From a virus: a stretch of DNA of 64,000 bases. Below the pieces are notes generated by a model, which searched no databases, was not told the origin of the DNA, and was given only the letters and a program-made list of their open reading frames with translations. Below are positions 46,901-53,765 of the stretch, one piece after another (position 1 is the stretch's first letter; every line of letters starts with the position of its first letter). Both the position numbers and the translations under genes were made by a program. Location: IMG/VR virus record IMGVR_UViG_3300037517_002612, positions 1 to 64,000 of that record; one strand, given 5' to 3'.

Positions 46901-49900
46901 GGGCCAGAAAAAACCTCACCATCACAAAGGGAGGTAACCCACAAGCCCTACAAAGCAAAGAAGGGATAATCGGTAAAAGTAAAAGGCTTGAGGAACAGTT
47001 GAAAAGAGAGTACCAAAAAACTCTTACCAAGAAGTTTATGCCATATATAAAGAAGATGAAACCGCAGGAAATGACGAACTTCTTTAATGACGTAAACTTC
47101 TATCTTACAAACCCAGATATTGTATCATTAACCGGAATGCCGGATGATATTATACAGTCAATTATAGGATTGAGACAACTTATCAATAAAACAACCAACG
47201 CATTCTTGGGAGTAATGAACCCAGATACATATATTCCTCACATCGGAACAGACCTAAACCTGTACCTTACAAATAACTTTGAAGTATTAAGAAGGTCCGA
47301 GTCTGAAATATCTGCGTATCAAGTACAGGAATCAAAAGAAATTCTTGACCTAAACGATACACTTCAGTCATTAAACTTAGATCAAAAATTTTCAACATTA
47401 AAAGACAAAGCCGCAAAGCTTAAAGCAGAACTAAAGGATCTTGACAAATACGTTGAAGACCAAGAAGTAAAAGACAGTATAAAAGACCTTCTTAACAGTG
47501 AGCAGGTGATGGAATCTGGTAAGCTATATAACTACGTACAATACCTTATAAAAGAGAAGTACAGCGCAAAAAGAGAGATAGCAAACCAAGAGCTTTACAG
47601 TAACAGGATAACCGAGATTGACTACAATAAAACAGATCAAGGCTATGATATTACAGTAGTTCACGCAGACGGCAGAACCCAACAGATGATATTGCAGCCC
47701 AACGAAGTTAAGATACTCTTCAAAGAAAACAGAGCAGCGACCATCTTTAAAACGGAGTCCGGTAATATTGAAGTAGATCTTGAAGAAAACTTCGTCCTCC
47801 AAAATAATGCCCTATACGAAAAACTCCAAAAGGATAAAGAAAGATACGTCACTAGAGCCTTCTATAAATACGAAACCCCTGAGTGGTGGAAAGCTAACTG
47901 GGAAACATACCTTAACGAGCATGTAGATGAACAAGGAAGAGTAATGTATGACGTTGCCGCTAATTGGGTAAAGAAAGAACTTGAAACCTCTAGAGTACGT
48001 CAAATGACCATCCAAAAAGGAGGGGCTAAAGGTAAAGACGGCTACTACACTTATACTGCTACCAACGCAAAAGGAGTACAATCAGAAGGAGTATTAACCG
48101 AGTCCCAATTTGAATTCTTAAACGAAGCCAACGGAGGCTTTATTAAGCCTACAGACTTCGAGAAAATAAAGAAAGACCTTAAAAGTGGAGTGGAGCAAAC
48201 CTTCGGTGGAGAACTTGACGATCAGAAAATGTTTACAGGATGGGGCAAAGAACAGTTCATTATACCGTTTAGCGTTTCAGATAACGTCGTAAACCAAACC
48301 ATGAAGAACCTGGCTACCGGATCAAACGTTCAAACAAACTTCTTTCAAATGGGTGCCGACATTGATAAGTTCAAAGGCGACATTTTAAAAAGAAAACAGG
48401 AGATCCCAGAAGAACTTAAATACATCTACGGTGAGATAACAGACCCAAGCCTTACTGTATTTAAAACCTTAATGGCTCAAACGCTTGCTATCAATAGTTA
48501 TAATACATTTAACACCATAGCAACAGAGAACGGATTATTTACGGACAACCCAACCGGAATGATTAGTATGTATGCCATGACTCAGGAAGAGTATGAAAGA
48601 TATGAAGGGTTAAGACCGTCAATCAGAGAGGAAATGATACCGGTAGATGGAACCAAACTATTTATGGCAGGTGCTAAGAATAACGGAACCATATATCTTA
48701 CTAAAGAGGCGCATGATATATTCTTCCCAGAGCCAGCTAAAATAAATAACAGTATAACAAGACTGTATTTTATGTTGGCCTCCATAATTAAATTTACCTA
48801 TACGAACCCAAATATTGCGTCTCGTAGTAGGAACGTACTTTCCAACCAAATAGCTTATTACAGATCAGGTGCATTAAACTTCAATCCACTTAAACCTGGA
48901 GCAAGCTATAAGCATATGTTGGACGCAGTTAATGTTATCTACTCAGACTTTACAACCAAAGAACAGGCCGTATCTGGATTTATGGATATACCTACCACCG
49001 TTCAGAGAGCATTAGGATTAGTAAGACAAAAAGCCAAAGGCATGACACAAGCCGAGCTTATTGAACTTAAAAACGAGGTAATTGAACTTGGACTTGACGA
49101 AGGATCATTAGACTCAGCAGATTTCGAAAGGTTACAGGAAGGCAGTATCACAGAAATGCTTGCCGGCTACAAAGAAACAAACACTAAAAACTGGATAAAG
49201 AAACGTGAGGAGAAATTAAAAGCCGGAGTAAAAAGAGTAACAAAAGGCTACGGAGCAGCAGATACAATTCTACGTACAGCCATATACTTCAGAGAGAAGG
49301 AAATGCTAATGAAGGCCAATGAAGAGTATAAGAAAATGGGTAAACAAGAAATACCCATAGCCCAACTTAAAAAAATGGCAGCAGAGAAAGCTATACGCAT
49401 CACCCCCGTTTATTCGCGTCTTCCAGAAGTCGCCAGAACCCTTGGAACAATTCCTGGAGTTGGAACTTTCTTTAAATGGTCCGCTTCTCAGTTTAGAGTA
49501 ACCTACAATCAATTTGTAGACGCTACCCAGGAAATGCAAAGCGACAATCAAGTTATTCGAAGAAACGGATGGAGGAAGTTTGGATCATACGCAGGTATGG
49601 CTATGGTAGGTCCAGTTATCGCTGCGTTAATGAAAATGAAATACGACATCGACGACGATGAGGAAGAGGCAGTCAGAACCGTTGATCCATCATGGTTAGA
49701 GAATTCATTATGGATACCGCTTGATAAGCCAATCATTAACGAGAATGGAAACGTAGAAATACGTCGTATAAACTTCTCATTCGTTGACCCATCATCTATG
49801 TGGCACCAAGGAACAATAGCATTCCTACGATCAGATAACGCGGTAGAAGGAACTATAAATGGACTTGGACAATTAGCAGCACCTTTCGTTGGATCCGACA

Positions 49901-50472
49901 TCCTATTAAATACGTTATCAGATATAAATAGAGGAGAGAACGATTACGGAGCTCCATTGTTTAAAGCGTATGATAGCAAGAACGAAAAGATAATGAAGGG
50001 CACCGGATATTTCCTTGAGAAAATGGTAGCACCAGAAATCAAGTCAGTAAAAGAACTTGGAAAGGATTGGAGAACAGAGGTTCAAAACTGGGCATTCGGA
50101 GTTAAGATAACACAGAAAGAGGTAAATAAAACCTTCAACGCTAGGATGAGAAAGATTGAGGAAGTATTTAACAGCCTTGAGTATGATCGCAAAAAGGAAA
50201 GACTTAGTGAAAATGATTATATTTCTAAGAGCCAAGATAACTTCTTAAATGCTAAAAAACTTATAAACTCAATGATAGAACTTGGTGCAAGCCCAGTAAA
50301 TATTTATAACGAGTTAGACTTCTTAAACATAGGAGACGAAAAAGAGGGAGGCTTTACAAAATATTCTTTAGGGTTTGACCGTTTACAAACAGAAGGAGTT
50401 GGTAAAGAGAAGATAGCAACAGAAGTAACCTATGATCCAAACAGACAATGGCAACCAAAACTACTGAAGTAA
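37918..50472 (+). CDS. Giant (4184-aa) polyvalent virion protein with metallopeptidase domain
   Basis: One open frame of 12.5 kb. Seen in order: an N-terminal domain (1-200); FEDGG, a run of Glu/Asp and GKTHEKGGVKTKINGK (about 200-265), a motif common in Bacteroidota phage virion proteins; a second Pro/Lys-rich linker (about 340-375); long helical stretches; hydrophobic helices (about 945-1010 and 1035-1130) that could cross a membrane; a large-polyvalent-protein domain (DHGETGHFSGDF near 1775, FGHLRAWFNKSTKVF near 1853, AINYAAELGAETLRFPTPYT near 2040); a zincin peptidase with SLAHEMTGHLGRRF (HEMTGH at 2342-2347) and EKFARAFERYLREG; a second zincin-like part with EEFAHMWLH near 2793, where HExxH would be expected; and C-terminal modules (GEITDPSLTVFKTLM; YTNPNIASRSRNVLSNQIAY; FFKWSASQFRVTYNQFVDAT) known from DarB-like ejected proteins. 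It is most likely packaged in the head, injected with DNA and protective early on. Confidence 0.8.
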   Translation: MARPIPVSNKKARQWNEFLLDFNNAAAAELPLDANGKPNYSLLDDNKPFGTYSGGQDFYTKQFNKFKQKNNYTAADDVSEADFPKLQLLFTDIYNTVQQDQTPYKAFFDDKQAKLLSAFNGDPNTFNPNRSARDKETGEGWIGRDTRFFFIPMEDGPLTGSSGKHMILPESFDEGDLDQSGNPIYQKNPKRDIGGTFYKFEDGGMIEGKEEEEEEDDDEMEESPEHEASEETLESKNGIKEIADDTYKVIGKTHEKGGVKTKINGKNVEVEKGEIIDMTTEDGIVLSNNLQLAEFDNKTPAKLYEEILAEEKKYEGDNRNWVKNKLAFLAEKKSKIIALQQERNGNQSTTMAENGTIVPAPEPGGGEVDPPKKKRLFYTPDNVLYEVAEDKVAKHADILKNAVEYTEEKPEGYSNPTKFYEKNGVVVAVPQDKLYAATEYVKSQFGVQDLTDIKELYLANTGQKKNKDVQSIYEDTDAKFSKNTGIFGANTQVDLNEVGASEQDLFNYDKALNDYTSFIKKIPRTEGQPTAYNEILETGYLDKLYPNDIDLLKDASRKMRDEDNELVGKKFINDLQLEKDDIIKEYKIQTSATGWMYDIEGNITKTKEFRDHLDRKLNASTIEIDGKKIDFQSMPGSQKEEIRNYVIGNYNTVQDLKKSQDHIAWLTDPNPTGDKEADDIKLKQQQAIFNKTGVDITTLHDEGYWMKMIDGFKKKADSINQEYANLASKLPYTIKEDLAPLKTQYEFDDNQLTQTGLQELELLKKDLQFQLDNGQIDEESANKKLDEAFTGLEVKRTEMFNQYNRDLNQKAQLKIQAATETLKLKFEAEITEGLKEFGLDGTDVIKNAENYNKLLMWEFGNIQTDQMVRLQNEATRLVDYKGDWEQIKNNLNRGTLQMFEGLGGGIKWLGGYEMGNIMTDAMDEYNATNPQQQVQWDGIESLMNKDWWIERGVTTIPSTLMFVLPGIGISGAAGKTAAAIGLEGLEASLFQGFAGALATRPLESFIEAGTQFNTDLENGMNVDEASDRAASVFTDNLKLIFTDGLQLGLAFTKFGKLSGIKAGLIKMPIEAIMEGSEEVYQELAVEKLDNPYATFLSYIASPAGQETFALGALMATPYALPDIVSISSGKTNQQQFGLLMDMIGDPNNMDVRYSQILNQAEVQVARGSMTQTEFKQLQAKAEFVLSKNRDIPIDLAPEVRKGVLYKLADIADANNVINASQDPTIQNTYKDKIKELEKGVKELIAGKEPMYFINNAMYTKEEFNEVLSNDVVMQSLADQNTPIEIFNDDTMSTALEERMAEFRVDQEKVFNAVQNYVPEIQTEEVALTTEEDVTKASVLEDTKESSVGVGGDVEFTAKALEGVIKDKVKTPNDIPNTMGTHLQNLTDGSWLIRDGDKSKEWVDLVNNGIKEIENIFSVIPFSEKTKSILKEIKEKVANDNYDISKEVSNLSEATKKEFYRGGEGWGVKEISEAYHKAKADGSNPELVKAVEQSLKKEPTALTPTKTKEASTKTQQTNVTNQNKTINNENIQEKQLDEKSTVAIPKTQTTTIQGGPEEIARNTAKREEIKQSLKDLRDQGLLVTADKSLLAKAKKLVGKSSAPVKMTDAEIDAQISLLDSMAKVWKDTTGKDNFYDKFIADVKKGDITALNKMGGALFQEAESTRKPTSRVTLGVFNEPQFVKMEGQSVNPQSISDFIKGKGKQIEKDIINQVLSYDKYKGQKRIPFDEFKNDVELQLMKLEKIKSSSYATYGKDNLGYNEDYGNAETIILNTPLDHGETGHFSGDFISSQVENKNWEVKQLGDTNTWAAVDKDMPAGTTAQDIQNYVGTAGSKAEVERWVNQRNQEKDINKGLFGHLRAWFNKSTKVFTLAEQQSDVYQKHKASELFAEKIPQDEIDEYMNREIWAPMHAKYLQELKEHTGFTTVVNKEDRMVYIYDNKGNQIGSAAFRDNPSPGYKVGEVEEAQLFTSTVQGIYEYSDFIKDFKDRYDEERNSLKHKEQQYISKRVEEAKASGKIDLIQQQFIASQKVHELRLFREAINYAAELGAETLRFPTPYTLAVIEGYVDKSGEGNAPYDIIDGDSDGLDVGDIIDYGGEKMRVVESNSYDFKAISFDESWEVNVDDYIYEEVNNRWSEIEYEAKRHFDNLSAITKEELESYSADEWMAYHAKDLLEAEFEELEDGETVSWDDIENKLREEIQDNYSRMDYDDLFGGYGGVWDLGYGRVVVSESRGYETFNQPDGYSGDSSEEGFENDLSREQQTVVNKYKELGKLIEKMRPDATIVEDDNGMKWIETKITDEDASNPIIAFQKEGGKAKAAVDFINDNKATIYIFDGADISSLAHEMTGHLGRRFLESLAKESPAFAKEYNTVKKWAGVKGDKWSTRAEEKFARAFERYLREGISPTKELQSVFSKLKEWLSSIYKSIKGSSIDVELTDEIREVFDSILGGRKDKVEATPTPKKTGKAVVKTQIGPASKKTTSTKEIPVKGGYKWTQSPEGKWTMVDKEGNPHKLGDRSMNNYERQLVDKLIENDEFDTKQNSIKSDVADPEIISEIELSTNPNELLKTINNAKEYMETLETSPEGVALEMLQAGVKRGSFVEYGDENLISESIVRTYDLKKGSGTTLDNISQYLEGKGVIMSESDLVDLMTTYPGGIKQFLNGEVPALKAAEGRLSELGINYAYALKKLYPKSFRTTQKGSSTQDFPDVPFSKGNQKTVGKQFGKEMQKLLNALRAGAPNIKVNFVTDEFLLGLKMEANKYLNITNNSGIPIGAYNPKTGEIYYNEKSLDPGTAIEEFAHMWLHVLKEVKSDIYNKATELIQATQFFRDIVNSEEYGQSPLFIQRNEAIAKAMRAKTEDMVNQTGLKKVIGQIMDLIKELLSKLGINASTLNLNSTLEDIINKGSKELIANRPWTLTDSINLMGKNARAEEIISINYQLSEDAKLPSGDPNKFTKEELKEINDRLAELTDKGANKDVNVTNASVIRLMKTPTKVSEWARKNLTITKGGNPQALQSKEGIIGKSKRLEEQLKREYQKTLTKKFMPYIKKMKPQEMTNFFNDVNFYLTNPDIVSLTGMPDDIIQSIIGLRQLINKTTNAFLGVMNPDTYIPHIGTDLNLYLTNNFEVLRRSESEISAYQVQESKEILDLNDTLQSLNLDQKFSTLKDKAAKLKAELKDLDKYVEDQEVKDSIKDLLNSEQVMESGKLYNYVQYLIKEKYSAKREIANQELYSNRITEIDYNKTDQGYDITVVHADGRTQQMILQPNEVKILFKENRAATIFKTESGNIEVDLEENFVLQNNALYEKLQKDKERYVTRAFYKYETPEWWKANWETYLNEHVDEQGRVMYDVAANWVKKELETSRVRQMTIQKGGAKGKDGYYTYTATNAKGVQSEGVLTESQFEFLNEANGGFIKPTDFEKIKKDLKSGVEQTFGGELDDQKMFTGWGKEQFIIPFSVSDNVVNQTMKNLATGSNVQTNFFQMGADIDKFKGDILKRKQEIPEELKYIYGEITDPSLTVFKTLMAQTLAINSYNTFNTIATENGLFTDNPTGMISMYAMTQEEYERYEGLRPSIREEMIPVDGTKLFMAGAKNNGTIYLTKEAHDIFFPEPAKINNSITRLYFMLASIIKFTYTNPNIASRSRNVLSNQIAYYRSGALNFNPLKPGASYKHMLDAVNVIYSDFTTKEQAVSGFMDIPTTVQRALGLVRQKAKGMTQAELIELKNEVIELGLDEGSLDSADFERLQEGSITEMLAGYKETNTKNWIKKREEKLKAGVKRVTKGYGAADTILRTAIYFREKEMLMKANEEYKKMGKQEIPIAQLKKMAAEKAIRITPVYSRLPEVARTLGTIPGVGTFFKWSASQFRVTYNQFVDATQEMQSDNQVIRRNGWRKFGSYAGMAMVGPVIAALMKMKYDIDDDEEEAVRTVDPSWLENSLWIPLDKPIINENGNVEIRRINFSFVDPSSMWHQGTIAFLRSDNAVEGTINGLGQLAAPFVGSDILLNTLSDINRGENDYGAPLFKAYDSKNEKIMKGTGYFLEKMVAPEIKSVKELGKDWRTEVQNWAFGVKITQKEVNKTFNARMRKIEEVFNSLEYDRKKERLSENDYISKSQDNFLNAKKLINSMIELGASPVNIYNELDFLNIGDEKEGGFTKYSLGFDRLQTEGVGKEKIATEVTYDPNRQWQPKLLK

Positions 50473-50591
50473 ACAGAGAAAACTACGTCCCATCAAGACA
50501 TATCCACCGCTTCCAAATAATTAGAAAATCAGCAGAAGATGGTACTCCTAAGTGGAAGTGTAGATGCGGGATGATAGTAAAAAGCTCCTAA
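50448..50591 (+). CDS. 47-aa basic protein with a CxC-type motif
   Basis: From ATG 50448, overlapping the end of the giant gene by 25 bases in another frame: MATKTTEVNRENYVPSRHIH, then a basic end with KWKCRCGMIVKSS. The two close cysteines might be half of a zinc site. Overlap with the upstream gene and absence of stops suggest a real, coupled small gene, but it is short. Confidence 0.45.
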   Translation: MATKTTEVNRENYVPSRHIHRFQIIRKSAEDGTPKWKCRCGMIVKSS

Positions 50592-50635
50592 AAACGTATG
50601 GGATAATTATTTATTGCACAAACCATTAATTATAT

Positions 50636-50643
50636 TATTTTTG
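50636..50643 (+). promoter_or_regulatory. Promoter -7 box TATTTTTG
   Basis: A TAnnTTTG match 22 bases before ATG 50666, with TTG at about 50612 upstream. Confidence 0.55.
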
Positions 50644-50665
50644 TAGCAATATATTATTCCATAAT

Positions 50666-51679
50666 ATGATTGTATCAATATTCACAGTGGTGAGAAAAGG
50701 GACTCAGTCCTTTGACCCCGCAAGAAAGTACATGTTCAACGTAGGAAGACTCGGTGGAGCTTCTGAAGTATCGGACTATGTAACGCAGCTCCTATTCCAA
50801 GGCACAGCCCTGGCTTCTCCTCCACAGGGGATTCAAGTTCAAGGTGGTTTTGAAACCATCCAAAACTCTATCGAAGGTTCAGTAAACATGGACAACACGT
50901 TCACTATTACACCTAACTACATTAACAACGTCGCCAATTCAAACCCAGTATCAATTAAGAGTGGAAACATTCTTTACGGTATCGAGTCTGGTGCAAACGT
51001 ATTGTTATTTGTAGCAAACACATTAAACGTTTTAACCCCAACAATGTACCAGATTAACTCTACTACATTGGAGGCTCAAACGTTATTCTTAAACAACTTG
51101 TCTGATAACATTAACTTTACAGCGACCTTTACCACCGAAACGCTATCAAGCCAATCAGCTACTTACAGCGTTAATCAGGCAGTTAGTTTACAACTTCAGA
51201 AGTCTACTGGAGAAGCTTGGGTGCCTATTTCAGCAGCATCAGCTACAGCAGCCGGTACAGGAACAAAAGTATTCAATTTTGATATTGGAGACTTAGTTCT
51301 TAATGACCTTATGAGGATTGTTGCTATCAGAGGTGATGGTACTACAGTTCCAATTGTAAACGGATTATTTGCTGGAACCGGTGGTTCTGCATCTGGATCT
51401 GGAACTCCTGGAGATTGTACTATGTACGCATACTTCGATGGCGGTGGATGGGATAATACCTTGAAATCACTTAATGTTGGTGCTACTTGTAGCCAAGGTT
51501 ACAATATCCAAATTGCAAGCAAGGCTTCTTTCGAAGAGTCTTCTATCGTTGAGGATATCAACACCGACGCAACAATCATACAGTTGTTAGACCTGCCAGC
51601 AGGAACTTACTACGCAAGAGTAGGTAACCTTGGTGGACAAACAGCGTTCTCTTCTGTATTGACTTTCGTTAATTCATAG
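50666..51679 (+). CDS. Probable virion decoration or fibre-like protein
   Basis: A 337-aa protein. The N-terminal part (VRKGTQSFDPARKYMFNVGR) is followed by a Ser/Thr/Asn-rich beta region and a C-terminal segment (DLPAGTYYARVGNLGGQTAF) that reads like a fibronectin-type or Ig-like strand pair. Capsid-like codon choice (ggt, tct) and its own promoter and terminator suggest strong, independent expression, as for head decoration proteins. A start at GTG 50690 is also possible. The virion role is inferred. Confidence 0.55.
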   Translation: MIVSIFTVVRKGTQSFDPARKYMFNVGRLGGASEVSDYVTQLLFQGTALASPPQGIQVQGGFETIQNSIEGSVNMDNTFTITPNYINNVANSNPVSIKSGNILYGIESGANVLLFVANTLNVLTPTMYQINSTTLEAQTLFLNNLSDNINFTATFTTETLSSQSATYSVNQAVSLQLQKSTGEAWVPISAASATAAGTGTKVFNFDIGDLVLNDLMRIVAIRGDGTTVPIVNGLFAGTGGSASGSGTPGDCTMYAYFDGGGWDNTLKSLNVGATCSQGYNIQIASKASFEESSIVEDINTDATIIQLLDLPAGTYYARVGNLGGQTAFSSVLTFVNS

Positions 51680-51699
51680 ATTAATTGTTTATAAAGGGA

Positions 51700-51728
51700 A
51701 ACCCGATCAGTAATGGTCGGGTTTTTTT
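51700..51728 (+). terminator. Terminator AACCCGA...TCGGGTT-T run
   Basis: A 7-bp stem with 10-base loop followed by T's, between the decoration-like gene and GroEL. Confidence 0.8.
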
Positions 51729-51798
51729 ATTGCAAAATATTTGCTATAATTGCACAATAATCGGTAAAAATATCGTTATAGCTTAAAACAAATTCAAA

Positions 51799-53391
51799 AT
51801 GATAAAAGACATACACTTCGGGGAAGAAGGAAGAAAAGAAGTCCTAAATGGCATAGACATCGTTGTAAACGCAGTTAAAACATCACTTGGGGCCGCAGGA
51901 AAAACAACCCTCATCGGATATGGATATGATGGACTTGTAGCAACGAAAGACGGAGTATCAATTGCTCGTGCTATAATGGTAGCAAACCCACTAACAAACA
52001 TGGGATGCTCATTAGCAAAAGAGGTATCCGGAAAAACAGTAGATGACTCTGGTGACGGAACAACTACTGCAGCCATCCTATTTCAAGCAATTGTTCATGG
52101 CGGTGTAGAAGCAATCAACAAAGGAGCCAACTCTGTTGAGCTTAAAAAAGGCATTCAAAAAGCCGTTGAAATGATAGTCGCCCATTTAAAAACGTTATCC
52201 AAACCAATTGACAACGTTGAAACTCTTATCCAAATCGCATCCATCTCAGCAAACAATGACGAAACAATAGGCAAGCTAATAGCCGAAGCCGTAGATTCAG
52301 TTGGAAAAGACGGACTTGTTATCGTTGAGGATAGCAAGAACCACGAAACCTTTGTGGATACCATAGAAGGTATGAAGTTTGACAGAGGTTTTGCGTCTCC
52401 AACATACATCACAAACCGAGAAAAAAATCGTTGTGAATTAGAAAACCCATTAATTCTTGTTACCGATAAGAAATTATCATTGGTAAAAGAGGTTCTTGAT
52501 TTTATCCAACACGTAAGCTCAAAACACCCAGGCAAACCACTCTTGATTATTTGTGATAACATCGAAGGTGAAGCACAGTCTTTCTTTGTTGAGAACAAAT
52601 CGAGAGGAGTATTAAACGTATGCGTGGTTAAGGCACCTGAGTTTGGAACAAACCGGACCAGAACCCTTGAGGATATTGCAATCCTTGTTGGAGCAAACTT
52701 TATCTCTGATGAGAAAGGCATGCTTGTAAATAAAGCTCAAGACAAAGACCTTGGTAGAGCCGAAAAGGTTATTGTAGATAAAGACTCTACCCTAATTGTA
52801 GGGGGTAAAGGAAACTCTTTATCGGTTGATGAAAGATGTAACTCCATAAGAGTTGCTATCGAGGAGTCTAAAAACGAAACCGAAACAACCCAGTTAAAAA
52901 CAAGACTTGCTAAAATGCAAGGTAAAATCGCTGTATTAAAGGTTGGAGCAATTACCCCTACCGAGGCAAAAGAAAAGAAGGACCGTATTGACGATGCCCT
53001 TTGCGCAACACGAGCAGCCAATGAAGAAGGCTTCGTTGTTGGTGGTGGAATGGCATTAATGGAGTGCTCTGACATTGATTTATTAGTCATACCAGCAGGA
53101 GATCAATATGAGGGAGCTTGTATTGTTCGTGAAGCATTAAGAGCACCATTTAAGCAACTATTAACAAATGCCGGCATCGAACCAGCACCAGTCTTAAAAG
53201 AATTAGCAGCCACAGAATATGGAGTTGGATTCAATGCTAAAACAGAAAAGGTTGAAAACCTATTCGACTCTGGAGTAATCGACCCTACAAAAGTAGTTAG
53301 ATGCGCCCTTGAAAATGCAGCCTCTATTGCTGAAATCTTCCTTACTACCGAATGTGTTATTAGTGATCCAACACCTAAAGACTTAAAGTAA
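51799..53391 (+). CDS. groEL: Chaperonin GroEL (Cpn60), phage-encoded
   Basis: A 530-aa group I chaperonin (bacterial GroEL is about 545). ATPase residues are kept: TKDGVSIAR with Asp51, GDGTTTAAIL at about 85-94, and KKDRIDDALCATRAANEEGF near 395. The apical domain is complete (RGFASPTYITN; GKPLLIICDNIEGEAQSFF; RGVLNVCVVKAPEFG). The C-terminus ends TTECVISDPTPKDLK, without the GGM-repeat tail of bacterial GroEL, so the cavity floor differs. It forms an operon with groES (stop and start share base 53391). Phages with their own GroEL are known but uncommon; it probably folds capsid or other large virion proteins. A weak -7 box (aatatttg, about 51736) lies after the upstream terminator. Confidence 0.95.
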   Translation: MIKDIHFGEEGRKEVLNGIDIVVNAVKTSLGAAGKTTLIGYGYDGLVATKDGVSIARAIMVANPLTNMGCSLAKEVSGKTVDDSGDGTTTAAILFQAIVHGGVEAINKGANSVELKKGIQKAVEMIVAHLKTLSKPIDNVETLIQIASISANNDETIGKLIAEAVDSVGKDGLVIVEDSKNHETFVDTIEGMKFDRGFASPTYITNREKNRCELENPLILVTDKKLSLVKEVLDFIQHVSSKHPGKPLLIICDNIEGEAQSFFVENKSRGVLNVCVVKAPEFGTNRTRTLEDIAILVGANFISDEKGMLVNKAQDKDLGRAEKVIVDKDSTLIVGGKGNSLSVDERCNSIRVAIEESKNETETTQLKTRLAKMQGKIAVLKVGAITPTEAKEKKDRIDDALCATRAANEEGFVVGGGMALMECSDIDLLVIPAGDQYEGACIVREALRAPFKQLLTNAGIEPAPVLKELAATEYGVGFNAKTEKVENLFDSGVIDPTKVVRCALENAASIAEIFLTTECVISDPTPKDLK

Positions 53392-53765
53392 TGGGAATAC
53401 AAGAATTCTTAGAAAGCAAAGGTGCCTTGTTCCATATGGATGAGAAAAGCATGGCTAAACTATACCCTCTTATTGAAGAGTGGAAAACAATGCCATCAGG
53501 AAAAATTCAACCATTATACGACAAAGTAATGGTTGAGCTAATCGAAGGAGACTTAATGGTAGGTAATATTCACCTACCACAGTCCTCCCAAGAGAAGCCA
53601 ATAAGAGGCTTAGTAATTGCAGTAGGTCCAGGTAAAGACGGAGAGCCAATGAGTACAAAGGTTGGTGACATTGTTCTATTTGGGAAACACGCAGGTACAG
53701 AGGTTGATATTGATAACAAGACGTATAAGTTAATGAGGGAAATAGAGATATTCGCTATCGTATGA
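53391..53765 (+). CDS. groES: Co-chaperonin GroES (Cpn10) with N-terminal extension
   Basis: A 124-aa protein. The Cpn10 domain begins near residue 40 (QPLYDKVMVELIEGD), followed by a mobile loop with GNIHLPQSS, equivalent to the GroEL-binding loop, then RGLVIAVGPGKDG, KVGDIVLFGKHAGTEVD, and a closing MREIEIFAIV. About 38 extra residues at the N-terminus (MGIQEFLESKGALFHMDEKS...) are not part of usual GroES. It is coupled to groEL in front and to the methyltransferase gene behind (ATGA overlap). Confidence 0.88.
   Translation: MGIQEFLESKGALFHMDEKSMAKLYPLIEEWKTMPSGKIQPLYDKVMVELIEGDLMVGNIHLPQSSQEKPIRGLVIAVGPGKDGEPMSTKVGDIVLFGKHAGTEVDIDNKTYKLMREIEIFAIV

Noticed and set aside
30908-50472. Possible virion-packaged RNA polymerase as in crAss phages
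   Set aside because: No DxDGD-type catalytic motif was found in the large proteins of this window.
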